A stretch of DNA of 64,000 nucleotides. Origin: DATBAT01 sp963824805. Its GTDB lineage: Bacteria > Acidobacteriota > Terriglobia > Terriglobales > Acidobacteriaceae. Position 1 is the first letter of the stretch. Every line of letters begins with the position of its first letter. Shown here one piece after another: positions 8,406-19,035 of the stretch. Below the pieces are notes generated by a model. That model was not told where the DNA came from and searched no databases. It saw only the letters and a program-made list of their open reading frames with translations. Both the position numbers and the translations under genes were made by a program. The stretch spans positions 62,001 to 126,000 of the forward strand of contig CAWGQZ010000082.1 of assembly GCA_963824805.1 (NCBI GenBank), written 5' to 3'.

Positions 8406-10885
8406 ATGGTGACGCTCACCGACTCAGCCATCCTGAAAAAAATTGAGCAACAGCCCAAACGCAGTGCTGGTTTCAAGCAGCTTGCGCGTGAATTGGGCTT
8501 GCGCGGCGATGGGCGTCGCGAACTGACGGAGCGTCTTGAGCGGTTGGTGGCCGAGGGGCAGCTGGTGCAACTAGATTCTGATCGCTACGCGATGCCGAAG
8601 GCCACCGGACGCAACACTCTCATTGGACGGCTGAGCCTGCATCGCGATGGCTTTGGTTTCGTGATTCCGGATCCTTCTTCCCTGGATGAAAAGTTGCGCT
8701 CAACAATCGTGGGCGATGTATTCATTCCACCGCCGGCGATTGGCAATGCCATGCATGGCGATCAGGTGCTGGCCGAGATTGCGGTTGTGCGTCCGGATGG
8801 AAGGGTGGAAGGGCGCATCATCCGCCCACTTAACCGGGCTCACCCAACAGTCGTGGGGACATTTCACTATGGGACTCGCTACAACTACGCGACCCCCATC
8901 GACCGCCAAGTAGCCGAGGAGATTGTGATTCCACCGGGGATGGAGACTCCACCCGAACCGGCCAAGGGCGGCGGTCAGCATAGAGTGGTCGGCGAGGAAG
9001 CTGCTCGCCCGAGCGATTTGCCTGATCTGGAAGGAGTTGTGGTCGATGTGGAGATCACGCATTGGCCCACCGCAACCCAGAACCCACGTGGGCGCGTGGT
9101 GGAAGTGCTCGGGCGCGAGGACGATTTCGGTGTCGATGTTGAGATCATGATCCGCAAGTTCCACCTGCCGCACCGCTTTCCGGCCGATGTGTTGCGGGAG
9201 GCGACAGAGGCGCCTGCAAACGATTCTACAGTCTGAGCTAAGGCGGCGACGGGACTTTCGCGAATCGCCGATTGTCACAATCGACGGAGAGACTGCGCGC
9301 GATTTCGATGATGCCGTGCTGGTGCGGATGCTCGAGAACGGCAACTACGAGTTGCAGGTGCACATCGCTGATGTTGCGCACTATGTGGAGCCGGAATCGG
9401 CCATCGACCAGGAAGCCCGGCTGCGCGGCACCAGCGTTTATTTCCCCGATCGCGCTGTGCCAATGTTGCCGCTGGAACTCTCGACCGACATTTGCAGCTT
9501 GCGTCCCAAGGTGGACCGGCTGGTGATGTCCTGCGTGATGGAGATTGATCATCAGGGGGAGATTGTCGGCTACGAATTGTGCGAAGGCGATGATTTGTTC
9601 CGCGGAGCGCATGACTTACACGGCAGTGAACGCCGTTTTGGAAGGCGAGGTTGCGATCGCGGCAAAAGTATGCGGCGCTGGTCCCGAATGTTTGAAATGA
9701 TGCGCGACCTGGCGTTGATTTTGAACCGCAAGCGCGAGAAGCGGGGGTCGATTGATTTTGATTTGCCGGAACCGGTGATTGAGTTTGATGAACTGGGATT
9801 GATGAAGAGTATTTCGCGCTCCGAGCGCAATATTGCGCACCGGCTGATTGAGGAATTCATGCTCTCGGCGAACGAGAGTGTGGCGGCATATTTGGAAAAC
9901 AAGCGGATGGCATCGCTCTACCGAATTCACGAGAAGCCGGATGCTAAGCGGGTTTACGACTTCGAGGTAATCGCCGCTACATTTGGTTATTCGCTGGGGG
10001 TGGGCGCTCTGCCGATTCGAGCGGATGCAGATGAAGAGTGACCGGCGTGAGCGCCGCGGCACCGGCAAGCGGGCGCAGACGATAGAGATTCCCAAGGAAG
10101 TTCATATTACGCCGCGGATGTATCAGAAGCTGACGGAGAAAATTGCGGGCAAGCCGGAGGAGCGGATTCTCTCTTACCTGATGTTGCGGTCGTTGCGGCA
10201 GGCGCGGTATTCGGAGGAGAATGCGGGGCACTTTGCTTTGGCGGCCACTTCCTATACGCATTTCACTTCGCCGATCCGGCGGTATCCGGATTTGATTGTG
10301 CACCGGATCTTGAAGAGAGTTTTGCAGCAGACACCGGAGCGGCACGACGGAGAGGTGGCGGTGGGCGTGTTTCCATTTACTAACAGCGGCCCCCGGGCAG
10401 GCCGACACAGCGGTTCCGATGTTTCTCCGTGGTCAAAGCGGCGGGAAAAGCAGCAACAATCCAAGGAAGATCTTTGGCGGGCCGATTCCCATTGAAGTAC
10501 TGCACGAGATTGCGGAAGAGTCGAGTCAGGCGGAGCGGCGCGCCGACGAGGCTGAGCGAGAACTGATGGAGTGGAAGAAGGCTAAGTTCATGGAGCAGCA
10601 CATTGGGCGATGAATTCGATGGGCTGATCATCAGCGTAACCAAGTTCGGATTCTTCGTTGAGCTGAATGACTTGTTTGTCGAGGGTTTGGTTCCGCTCTC
10701 TTCGCTAACAGATGACCGATATTTCTTCCACGAAAATACGCGGGAGATCATCGGGCAGCGCGGCGCGTAAAATTTATCGACTGGGACAGAAGATTCGGGT
10801 GATGGTGGAGCGGATCGATCCGGTGGAGAAGAAGATTCAGTTTGCCCTGTTGCAGGCAGAAGTCAAGAAGCCGCGAAAGATATAG
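8406..10885 (+). pseudogene. rnr: Ribonuclease R gene broken by multiple frameshifts
   Basis: RNase R/VacB-type 3'-5' exoribonuclease. Homology runs through the whole 2480-base locus but jumps between frames. Frame one (8406-9236) gives the N-terminal winged-helix and cold-shock parts. The RNB catalytic part (TIDGETARDFDDAVLV) starts near 9215. Between 9590 and 9690 three small shifts are needed (AERMTYTAVNAVLEGEVAIA, then RQKYAALVP, then MFEMMRDLALILNRKREKRG). Another shift near 10030 leads to AGHFALAATSYTHFTSPIRR, one near 10390 (ccccc) to FLRGQSGGK, one near 10610 (ggg) to the S1 domain (ISVTKFGFFVELNDLF), and one near 10768 to the end RIDPVEKKIQFALLQAE. About eight indels, with little other decay. 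Either a very recent pseudogene or a badly read locus. Confidence 0.85.
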
Positions 10886-10892
10886 AAATACC

Positions 10893-11028
10893 CTAAGGGC
10901 CTGACGGGTGTGGGTGGGAACGGGTCTTTCGCGCCAACGCGGCTCGGTTGTCTCCACCTATCCGGGGCTGATGCACCGGGCGGCATTCTTTCGCCGCTCC
11001 GCGGCTGCCTGGAAAGGCAGCCCTACAC
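10893..11028. repeat. GC-rich intergenic repeat element
   Basis: Between rnr and the convergent MATE gene. Contains ccggggctgatgcaccggg and gccgctccgcggctgcctgg, then aaaggcagccc, a string of short palindromes typical of dispersed intergenic elements. It may serve as a terminator between convergent genes. No coding potential seen. Confidence 0.4.
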
Positions 11029-11030
11029 CA

Positions 11031-12410
11031 TTACCTCTCAGCTACGACTCCCGACGACATTTGACGCAACTCCCGCTTGTGCCATACCCACAACAGGCCG
11101 CTGCCGATCATAATCAATCCCAGACACAGACCCAGCCATACTCCCAACGCACCCCAACCCAACTTGAAGGCGAGTACAAATCCTAAAGGCAGTCCGATGA
11201 ACCAGTAGGCTCCCAGGTTCGCGAGCATTGGGGTGCGGGTGTCGCCGCTGCCGCGTAGGGCGCCGGTGGTGACGATTTGTATCCCGTCGAATAACTGGAA
11301 AGCGGCTGCCACTAACAGCAGCGTGCTGCCCACGTGAATTACCTCCGGATCGGGAGAAAAGATCCGCGCGAGAGTTTGGGAAAAACTTACAAAGATTAGG
11401 GCGGATGCGCTCATGAACCCGGCGCCCAAAACGATCGCTGACCATCCCGCTCGGCGGGCTGTTAAGGCGTCGCCACGGCCTAGCTCCTGTCCGACGCGGA
11501 CAGCGGCCGCTGAACTGATGCCCAGCGGCACCATAAAGGTGAGCGAAGCGCAACTCAGCGCGATCTCATGACCGGACAACGGCATGGGCCCCAGCCGGGC
11601 GCACATTACAGTGGCCACGGTGAATGCGCCGATTTCAAAAAGAATCTGGGTCGCTGCCGGAATTCCCAGCCGTAGAAGGGCCATCATTCGATGAAAGTCG
11701 AGGCTGACTGCGCCCTGCCAGCTTTCCAGTTTTCTTTTGGACTCCGTCAACACCAATGCGATCACGAGGACCGCGACCAGATACACGCGAGCGAAGCATG
11801 TGGACCAGCCGGAGCCAACGATGCCCATGGCAGGAAGGCCGAGATGGCCGTAGATCAGGGCCCAGTCGCCGACGATGTTGATCAGGTTGGCCGAGATCAG
11901 GGCGAACATGATCGGGTTCACGACGTTCACGGCCTGCAGGTAGCGGCGCAGGGCGAAATAGATGAGCAGCGGCAGCGATCCCCAGTTGAGCGCGCTGAGA
12001 AATGGAGCCATGGGGCCGACCAAATCCAGGCTGATTCCAAAGCGGCGCATCAACGGCGGCCAACTCAGGACGATAAGCATCAAGACTGGCGCGATGGCGA
12101 AGGCCAGCACGATTCCATTCACCAGGGTGCGCCGCGCGTCCTTGAGATCTTCGCGACCGAAGGCCTGGGCTACGAACGTGTCCATGCCGAGCAACGTCCC
12201 TGCGGCGAAAATTGCCAGCATGTTGTAAAGAGTTTCTCCCAAGCCAGTTGCGCCGATGGCAATAGCGCTATTGGGCAGGCGCCCGACCATGATGGTGTCG
12301 ACCACGCCCATGCTCATCCAGCCCAGTTCGGCAAAGGCCAGCGGCAGTGCCAGGCGCAGCGTGGGCACAAACTCCTGGCGCAGACTTTTTACGGGCATAG
12401 GGGAGCTCAC
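11031..12410 (-). CDS. MATE family multidrug efflux transporter
   Basis: A 459-residue inner-membrane antiporter of the MATE/NorM family, which exports cationic drugs or metabolites using a Na+ or H+ gradient. Twelve hydrophobic segments in two halves are visible. The first begins after LRLALPLAFAELGWMSMG, with VDTIMVGRL matching the conserved start of the first MatE domain; the second half starts near LRLGIPAATQILFEIGAF. LRGSGDTRTPM is the typical late loop. Two starts are possible, GTG at 12410 and the in-frame ATG at 12398; neither has a strong ribosome binding site. Confidence 0.93.
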   Translation of the reverse strand: MSSPMPVKSLRQEFVPTLRLALPLAFAELGWMSMGVVDTIMVGRLPNSAIAIGATGLGETLYNMLAIFAAGTLLGMDTFVAQAFGREDLKDARRTLVNGIVLAFAIAPVLMLIVLSWPPLMRRFGISLDLVGPMAPFLSALNWGSLPLLIYFALRRYLQAVNVVNPIMFALISANLINIVGDWALIYGHLGLPAMGIVGSGWSTCFARVYLVAVLVIALVLTESKRKLESWQGAVSLDFHRMMALLRLGIPAATQILFEIGAFTVATVMCARLGPMPLSGHEIALSCASLTFMVPLGISSAAAVRVGQELGRGDALTARRAGWSAIVLGAGFMSASALIFVSFSQTLARIFSPDPEVIHVGSTLLLVAAAFQLFDGIQIVTTGALRGSGDTRTPMLANLGAYWFIGLPLGFVLAFKLGWGALGVWLGLCLGLIMIGSGLLWVWHKRELRQMSSGVVAER

Positions 12411-12539
12411 GGAGCTTTCTTGAAGTGGTCTCTAAATAATAATTGGTCTCGTCCCGGAAGAACCCAAATGCTGAGAGCTGGTGTAGAATTTGTAAGTCAA
12501 CCCTGTCCGTCGGCTGTGTCTGGCGGAATCCTTCCTTGT

Positions 12540-12616
12540 CGGGACGTGGCTCAGCCTGGTAGAGCACTCGCTTGGGGTGCGAGGGGTCGGCAGTTCAAAT
12601 CTGCCCGTCCCGACCA
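12540..12616 (+). tRNA. tRNA-Pro (anticodon GGG)
   Basis: Full cloverleaf. Acceptor arm cgggacg (12540-12546) pairs with cgtcccg (12606-12612), followed by acca, so the CCA end is encoded. The D arm contains tggctcagcctggtagagca. The anticodon arm is ctcgc, loop ttggggt, gcgag, giving anticodon GGG (proline). The T arm is ggcag, loop ttcaaat, ctgcc. No degeneration is visible. Confidence 0.97.
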
Positions 12617-12769
12617 AATCATCTCGAGAACTTCTTCCGAAATAATCGGGCGTTTGTCATGCTCCCCAACTCAAGCACCTCCGAGCGCAAAGTCTATGAT
12701 TTTGCGTTGTCCATGGAGTACACTTCTGGGCAACCGGTCGCATCCCTGCGGCCTCATTGAGGGCACAAC

Positions 12770-13225
12770 ATGATCCAGTTGAAGGTGAATGGAGAATCGC
12801 GATCCTTTGAGGGCGATCCTCAAATGCCGCTGCTGTGGTATCTGCGGGACAAACTTGAGCTCACCGGAACCAAGTTCGGTTGCGGCATGGCGTTGTGCGG
12901 CGCTTGCACGGTCCACTTGAACGGACGCGCGGTTCGCTCGTGCTCTACGCCCATGAGCAGCGTGGCGGACAAAGAGATCGTCACCATCGAAGCCATTTCC
13001 CAGAATGGACTGCATCCCGTTCAGCAGAAATGGATCGAATTCAACGTTCCCCAGTGCGGCTATTGCCAGACCGGGCAGATCATGCAGGCGATCGCGCTTT
13101 TGAAGCAGAAGCCGAAGCCAACGGATCAGGATATTGAGACGGGCATGGCGGGCAACATTTGCCGATGCGGAACCTACCAGCGCATTCGGGCGGCAATCAA
13201 GGCCGCTGCGGGAGTAACGGCATGA
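12770..13225 (+). CDS. [2Fe-2S] subunit of a molybdenum hydroxylase (IorA-like)
   Basis: A 151-residue iron-sulfur subunit of the xanthine oxidase family, closest in style to the isoquinoline 1-oxidoreductase alpha subunit. The plant-type ferredoxin cluster is in TKFGCGMALCGACTVH plus a later Cys (VRSCSTP). The C-terminal second cluster is in CGYCQTGQIMQA and ICRCGTYQRI. Length is normal. It passes electrons from the molybdopterin subunit encoded immediately downstream; the stop codon overlaps the next start (atga at 13222-13225), implying coupled translation. The electron acceptor and substrate are unknown. Confidence 0.93.
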   Translation: MIQLKVNGESRSFEGDPQMPLLWYLRDKLELTGTKFGCGMALCGACTVHLNGRAVRSCSTPMSSVADKEIVTIEAISQNGLHPVQQKWIEFNVPQCGYCQTGQIMQAIALLKQKPKPTDQDIETGMAGNICRCGTYQRIRAAIKAAAGVTA

Positions 13226-15509
13226 ACTCCTCGATAACGAATGTTAGCCGTCGCGGATTCATGAAGGGATTGGTCTCCTCCGGAGCGCTTGTATTGAGCG
13301 TCCAACTACTTCCGGAAGCATTGTGGGCGGACAAGGGAGGAACTGCCGTCGAAGCGATTCCCGGCTCACGCGTGGATGCCGCCGCGCTGCATCCCACGGC
13401 CTTTGTTGGTATCGACGGCGACGGTACCGTATGGATCATTGCCGGCCGCTCTGAGATGGGCACCACCAGCCGGACTTCGGTGCCGCTGATTCTGGCCGAC
13501 GAACTGGACGCCGACTGGACGAAAGTAAAAATTGAACAGGCCGTGGGCGATGCGAAATACGGCGATCAGGATACCGACGGATCGCACTCTGTGCGTTCGT
13601 TCTATGACGTGATGCGTGAGTCGGGGGCAACCGCGCGCCTAATGCTGCTGCGCGCCGCCGCCCAGCAGTGGGGCGTTCCGGAAAGCGAATGTACCTCCGA
13701 TCTGCACATGATCGTCCATAAGAAAAGCAACCGGCGCGCGGGGTATGGTGAACTGGCGGCGAAGGCGGCGAAGCAACCGGTACCCAAGAAAGAAGAGCTG
13801 AAATTCAAGCCCAAGAGTGCGCGGCGCTATGTGGGCAAAGGCGCGAAGAGTTACGACTTGAACGAGATTGTCACCGGCAAAGCCGGGTATGGCATGGATG
13901 TGCACATGCCGGGGATGCTGTTTGCTTCGGTCGAACATCCGCCGGTTCTGGGCGGGAAGGTCAAGTCCTATGACGAGAAGGCTCCCCTGCAGGTGGCGGG
14001 AGTGAAGCAGACCATCCCGATCCAGCCCTTCAAGCCGCCGCATCATTTTCAGCCGTTGGGGGAGTCGCCGTCATCGCCGACAACACTTGGGCTGCCTTTG
14101 AGGGCCGCAAGAAACTGAACGTCTCGTGGGAAAACGGTCCTCACGGTGAATACAACTCCGAGCAATACAAGAAGCAGTTGCAGGAGACAGCGCGCAAAAC
14201 CGGCAAAGTAGCGCGCAACATCGGCGATGTAGATGCCGAGTTCGCCAAGGGTGGCAAGGTAATCGAGGCGGAATACTACGTCCCGCATCTGTCACACGCG
14301 CAGATGGAACCTCCGGTGGCGCTGGCCGATTATCGCGACGGCAAGGTCGAGGTGTGGGCGCCCTCGCAGAGCCCGCAGGGTGCGCAGGAGACGATCGGCC
14401 AGGTATTGGGGATTCCCAAAGAAAATGTCCTGGTGCACGTTCCGCTGCTTGGCGGAGGTTTTGGCCGCAAATCGAAGCCCGATTTTGCTGCCGAGGCCGC
14501 ATTGTTATCCAAGGCGACCGGCAAGCCCGTTAAGGTCGTCTGGAGCCGAGAAGACGATATCCATTTCGGCTTCTATCATGCAGTCGCTGCGATGTACATG
14601 AAAGCGTCGGTCGACGGCAAAGGTAAGCCTACAGCCTGGTTACAGCGTTCGGTGTTCCCTTCCATCGATTCCACCTTCTCTAACGACGTGCATTATGGAA
14701 GCGCCGGGGAATTGGGCCTGGGTTGGACCGACCTGCCATTCGATCTGCCGAATCATCGCGTGGAAAATGGTCAGGCCGACCACCACGTTCGGATCGGATG
14801 GTTCCGCTCGGTGGCCAATATCTATCACGCCTTTGCCGCCCACTCCTTCGCCGACGAGTTGGCGCACAACGCGGGACGCGATCCGGTTGAATATCTGCTG
14901 GACCTCCTGGGCCCGGCACGCATCGTGGACGTGAAAGCTTCCGCGCCCGAGTACGACAACTATGGAACGCCGCCCGCGGATTATCCGCTCGACACCGCTC
15001 GCATGCGTCGTGTGGTCGAGATCGCTGCGGAGAAGTCCGGATGGGGCAAAAAGAAGCTGGGTAAGGGCGCGGGTATGGGAATTGCCGTGCACCGCAGCTT
15101 CCTCACCTACGTGGCCTCGGTAGTGGAAGTCGAAGTGGACGACAAGGGAGAGGTAAAGATTCCCGCAGTCCATTCCGCCCTCGATGCAGGACTGGTGGTA
15201 AATCCCGAAGCCACGCGCAGCCAGTTCGAAGGTGCGGCGGTCATGGGCGCGAGCCTGGTACGAACTGGATCGATCACGGCAAAAGATGGAGCCATCGAGC
15301 AGTCAAACTTTCACGATTACCCCGTAGCGCGGATGAAAGACGCGCCGTACCACACCAGCGTCTATATCGTGGATAGCGAAGCGCCGCCCGCGGGGGTTGG
15401 CGAGCCCGGTCTGCCACCGTTTGCTCCAGCAATGTGCAATGCGATCTTCCAAGCCACAGGAAAGAGAGTGCGCGAGTTGCCGTTGGCAAACACTAGTTTG
15501 AGGGCATAA
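13222..15509 (+). CDS. Molybdopterin subunit of molybdenum hydroxylase (IorB-like), frameshifted
   Basis: Large catalytic subunit partnering the [2Fe-2S] protein upstream, about 762 residues when joined. A twin-arginine signal at the N-terminus (SRRGFMKGLVSSGALVLS) predicts export of the folded complex to the periplasm. The first part (EMGTTSRTSVPLILADELD) and the cofactor-binding part (LLGGGFGRKS, SAGELGLG, GVGEPGLPPFAPAMCNAI with the conserved Glu) are intact but in different frames. At about 14058 ttgggggag carries five Gs where six would keep the frame, so one G is missing. The second frame runs to 15509. Either a sequencing slip in a homopolymer or a recent null mutation. Confidence 0.9.
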
Positions 15510-15521
15510 AGTCAACTAAGC

Positions 15522-15550
15522 TGTCATCCGGAGAGAAGACGAGGGAGCTT
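15522..15550 (+). repeat. Dispersed tgtcatccggag repeat
   Basis: Reads tgtcatccggagagaag, acgagggagctt. A member of the same family as 394-423, 18938-18966 and 59711-59737, here in the gap before tgt. Confidence 0.5.
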
Positions 15551-15671
15551 CCGTTCCTCGGCCTTCACCATACCCGGAGTCGACACCACATCCTCGAGGG
15601 AACCACCGGCGCTGGTGGCCCCAAACGTGGCGAAGCTAAGTTCTTGCGGGTGCGTTGTTACAATCCCCCCA

Positions 15672-16811
15672 GTGTCCTTAGAGTTCAAGATTGACGCCAC
15701 CTCCGGCCCCGCCCGTACTGGTCGTCTCATCACCCCTCACGGAGAAGTTGAAACCCCCGTATTCATGCCGGTTGGCACGCTTGCCAGCGTCAAGGGCATC
15801 TCCCAAGATCTGTTGGAAGAACTGGGCGTACAAATCCTGCTGGGCAATACCTATCATCTCTATTTGCGACCCGGCGTTGACCAGGTTCGCAAGCTTGGCG
15901 GACTCCACGGCTTCATGTCGTGGCCGCGCGCCATCCTCACTGACTCCGGCGGCTTCCAGGTTTTCAGTCTCAGCGAGTTGAGAAAAGTAAAAGAAGACGG
16001 TGTCACCTTCCGTTCGCATCTCGATGGCTCGTCCCATTTCTTCAGTCCAGAGAGCGCCATGGAAGCTCAGATCGGACTCGGCGCCGACATAATCATGGCA
16101 TTCGACGAATGCACGGAGCATCCCGCAGAAGCAGACCGAACGCGTAGCTCGATGGAACTAACTCTTCGCTGGGCCCAACGTAGCAAGAAATATTTTGAGG
16201 AGCACAAGCAACAAGTGCCTTGGAAAGACCGGTCAGACCACACCCAATCCCTCTTCGGCATTATCCAGGGCGGTATGGACCACACCCTGCGCAAAGAATC
16301 TGCCGGGCGGACCATAGAAATCGGTTTTCCTGGCTATGCCATCGGCGGCCTTAGTGTGGGCGAACCGCGTTCCCTTACGCGAGAAGTCGTAGAGTCGACG
16401 CTGCAACATCTTCCAACCGACAAGCCTCGCTACCTCATGGGCGTCGGCACCCCCGAAGAAATCGTCGAGTATTCGAACCTTGGGGTCGATATGATGGACT
16501 GTGTTCTTCCCACCCGTGCAGCCCGCCACGGGCTTCTCTTCACCTCAGGAGGAAAGGTCTCTATTAAACAGGCGCGCTACGCGTCCGACGAAGGGGCACT
16601 CGATCCCAATTGCCGCTGCAAGGTTTGTGTGCGGTATTCACGCGCCTATTTGAGACATCTTTATGCTTCCAATGAAGTGCTGGCGCAGGTCTTGAACACC
16701 ACCCACAACCTTAGCTTCTACCTTGACACCATGCGGGCGGTGCGTCATTCTATTGGGCTTGGGAAGAGGGTAGGTTTTCTTTCTGGGGGAATGCCTCGAC
16801 AAGAGTCTTAG
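15672..16811 (+). CDS. tgt: Queuine tRNA-ribosyltransferase
   Basis: Tgt exchanges guanine for preQ1 at position 34 of GUN-anticodon tRNAs, in the cytoplasm. Key motifs: TDSGGFQVFSL with the active-site Asp, DECTEHP, GIIQGGMD, GGLSVGEP and GVDMMDCVLPTRAARHG, which holds the nucleophilic Asp and the tRNA-binding loop. The zinc site is CRCKVC, with His in YLRHLYASNE. GTG at 15672 gives a 379-residue protein of usual length; an in-frame ATG at 15615 would add 19 residues without similarity. It is followed by yajC, secD and secF, a gene order common in bacteria. Confidence 0.95.
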   Translation: MSLEFKIDATSGPARTGRLITPHGEVETPVFMPVGTLASVKGISQDLLEELGVQILLGNTYHLYLRPGVDQVRKLGGLHGFMSWPRAILTDSGGFQVFSLSELRKVKEDGVTFRSHLDGSSHFFSPESAMEAQIGLGADIIMAFDECTEHPAEADRTRSSMELTLRWAQRSKKYFEEHKQQVPWKDRSDHTQSLFGIIQGGMDHTLRKESAGRTIEIGFPGYAIGGLSVGEPRSLTREVVESTLQHLPTDKPRYLMGVGTPEEIVEYSNLGVDMMDCVLPTRAARHGLLFTSGGKVSIKQARYASDEGALDPNCRCKVCVRYSRAYLRHLYASNEVLAQVLNTTHNLSFYLDTMRAVRHSIGLGKRVGFLSGGMPRQES

Positions 16812-16949
16812 ACCGGCATCCCCGGTTCAAGCCTGACGCCGTTGACAACTGGCCTGAATGCACTGAGCACTCCCACGGTAAAAAGCACAGGGCGAAGGAT
16901 TCACCAGGCGCGTGCGGCCTTGAAGTTTGACTGACTCATCTAAATCGCT

Positions 16950-17270
16950 ATGAACGCTGCACATTTATTGGCATTTCAGACTGCCGGTTCGGCCGGGTGG
17001 CTGGGTTTTGCCCCCCTGATATTTATCTTTGCCATCTTTTACTTTCTCCTGATCATGCCGCAGCAGCGGCGCCAGAAGAAGTGGCAGGCGATGGTCAATG
17101 ATTTGAAGAACGGCGATAAAGTGGTCACCAGCGGCGGCCTTCGCGGTACGGTGGTTTCACTGAAAGATGACGCGGTGCAACTGCGCGTACCGCCGGACAA
17201 TTTGCGTTTGGAAGTGACGCGCGCCTCCATCGCGTCGGTAGTGTCCGGCGATGAGACGGCAAGCAAGTAA
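16950..17270 (+). CDS. yajC: Preprotein translocase subunit YajC
   Basis: A 106-residue inner-membrane accessory subunit of the SecDF complex. One transmembrane helix (GFAPLIFIFAIFYFLLIMPQ) ends in the typical PQQRRQKK, followed by a soluble domain with GDKVVTSGGLRGTVV. It lies directly upstream of secD. Confidence 0.95.
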   Translation: MNAAHLLAFQTAGSAGWLGFAPLIFIFAIFYFLLIMPQQRRQKKWQAMVNDLKNGDKVVTSGGLRGTVVSLKDDAVQLRVPPDNLRLEVTRASIASVVSGDETASK

Positions 17271-17300
17271 TTCATATTTCGAATATTGGGCTGTCAATTC

Positions 17301-18911
17301 ATGAATAAGAACTTTGGCTGGAAGTTGCTTTCTGTCGTGGCCATCCTGCTCGTGTTTCTCTACGGAATCTTTGGAATTCCTCGCGATTGGTCGGGCAAAG
17401 GGTTAGTGTCTGCGATTGGGGAGCGAATCAATCTTGGGCTCGATCTCAAAGGCGGCACCCACCTGATCCTGCAAGTACAAGTGAATGATGCGGTTAGGGT
17501 GGACGGTGAAAACGCGGTGGAGCGCCTAAAGGAGGAAATGAAGGCGAGGAAAATTAACTACGCCGAAATTTCTCAGCCTGACCCAACGAACAACCCGGAC
17601 CGGGTGGTCATCAAGGGCGTCCTTCCAGAATCGACTTCCGATCTTCGCTCCATCGTTACCGATCGCCTTCCTGAATACGATGCCAATTCCGGACCGGAAA
17701 ACTCCTGGGTAATCTCCATGAAGCCGCAGGCGCTGGCTGATCTGAAGAATCGCGCCGTAACCCAGGCCATTGAAACCATTCGCAACAGAATCGATCAGTT
17801 GGGCGTTACTGAGCCAACCATTCAGGAACACGGTCTCGGGCAGTATCAAATTCTTGTTCAGCTTCCTGGCGTCGATGATCCGGCGCGGGTCAAGAGCATT
17901 ATGCAATCGACCGCCATGTTGCAGATCCGGCAGTCGCTGGGTGGGCCTTATGCCAGCCAGGAGGCAGCCTTGCAGGCCAATGGTGGCGTGCTTCCGCCGG
18001 ACGCAATGCTTTTGCAGGGGGCGTCCCGGGCCGGTTCTGAGACCGGCGAAAACTGGTACTTGATCTCGCGGTCATCAGCTGTCACCGGCAGAGATTTGCG
18101 TAACGCGCAATCTTCCCGGGATGACAATGGTCAGCCCGCCGTGGGTTTCAACCTGACCGGAGAGGGTGGTCGCAAGTTTTTCGCATTCACCTCCGCGCAC
18201 GTGAATGACAGTCTCGCGGTCGTCCTGGATAACAAAGTTCAGAGCGTTGCTCGCATCGACGAACCTATCCGTGATTCCGGAATCATCAAGGGCCGCTTCA
18301 CCGAGCAGGAAGTGAAGGATCAGGCGATGATTCTCAGTTCCGGCGCGCTGCCGGCCGGAATCAAGTATCTGGAGGAGCGCACTGTGGGCCCGTCGCTGGG
18401 CACCGATTCAATCCGGGCTGGCGTCGAAGCTGCGATGATTGGCATGTTGGCGGTGTTGGTTTTCATGCTGGTGTATTATCGCGGAGCCGGAATCAACGCC
18501 GATGTGGCTTTGATCCTGAACCTGGTGATTTTGCTGGGTTTCCTGGGCTTTAGCGGAGCTACCCTAACCCTGCCGGGCATTGCCGGTGTCATATTGACTG
18601 TAGGTATGGGCGTCGATTCCAACGTGTTGATTTTCGAGCGTATTCGGGAAGAGTTACGCAACGGGAAGACGCCACCGTCTGCGGTGGACCAGGGCTTCAG
18701 CCACGCGTGGATCACCATCGTGGATACGCACGTAACCACCATCGTTTCCGCTTTCATTTTGTTCATTTTTGGAACCGGGCCGGTGAGGGGATTCGCAGTC
18801 ACGTTGACGTTTGGTCTGCTGGCCAATTTATTTACCGCGGTCTTCGTGTCGCGGATGATCTTTGACTGGATTTTGAGCCGCAAACAGCGGGGAGAAGCTC
18901 TGAGTATCTAG
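17301..18911 (+). CDS. secD: Protein translocase subunit SecD
   Basis: Inner-membrane subunit that uses the proton gradient to complete protein export through SecYEG. 536 residues from ATG 17301; a TTG five codons earlier is less likely. Visible are the N-terminal membrane helix, LGLDLKGGTHLIL, the periplasmic P1 region, LPGVDDPARVKSIM, and a C-terminal membrane domain of five helices with GMGVDSNVLIFERIREE. The last part matches the RND-type proton pathway. It pairs with yajC and secF. Confidence 0.96.
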   Translation: MNKNFGWKLLSVVAILLVFLYGIFGIPRDWSGKGLVSAIGERINLGLDLKGGTHLILQVQVNDAVRVDGENAVERLKEEMKARKINYAEISQPDPTNNPDRVVIKGVLPESTSDLRSIVTDRLPEYDANSGPENSWVISMKPQALADLKNRAVTQAIETIRNRIDQLGVTEPTIQEHGLGQYQILVQLPGVDDPARVKSIMQSTAMLQIRQSLGGPYASQEAALQANGGVLPPDAMLLQGASRAGSETGENWYLISRSSAVTGRDLRNAQSSRDDNGQPAVGFNLTGEGGRKFFAFTSAHVNDSLAVVLDNKVQSVARIDEPIRDSGIIKGRFTEQEVKDQAMILSSGALPAGIKYLEERTVGPSLGTDSIRAGVEAAMIGMLAVLVFMLVYYRGAGINADVALILNLVILLGFLGFSGATLTLPGIAGVILTVGMGVDSNVLIFERIREELRNGKTPPSAVDQGFSHAWITIVDTHVTTIVSAFILFIFGTGPVRGFAVTLTFGLLANLFTAVFVSRMIFDWILSRKQRGEALSI

Positions 18912-18937
18912 TGTTTCGGCACTGAAGGCGAAAACGC

Positions 18938-18966
18938 AAGGTCCCTCGGCTTCGCTCTGGATGACA
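18938..18966 (-). repeat. Dispersed repeat between secD and secF
   Basis: On the minus strand it reads tgtcatccagagcgaag, ccgagggacctt. This is the cleanest copy of the dispersed family in this window. It sits in the 124-base secD-secF gap and could affect read-through. Confidence 0.6.
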
Positions 18967-19035
18967 GCGCAGCGTTGGGGCCGGTAGACGGTCAAAGCCA
19001 AGACCAACGATGATTTTCAAGGGGTTTAGAACAGC

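Noticed and set aside
11691..12773. Long plus-strand frame (360 codons) through the MATE gene and tRNA
   Set aside because: Antisense to the MATE transporter and runs through tRNA-Pro; composition rich in His/Gln/Asp without protein-like pattern.
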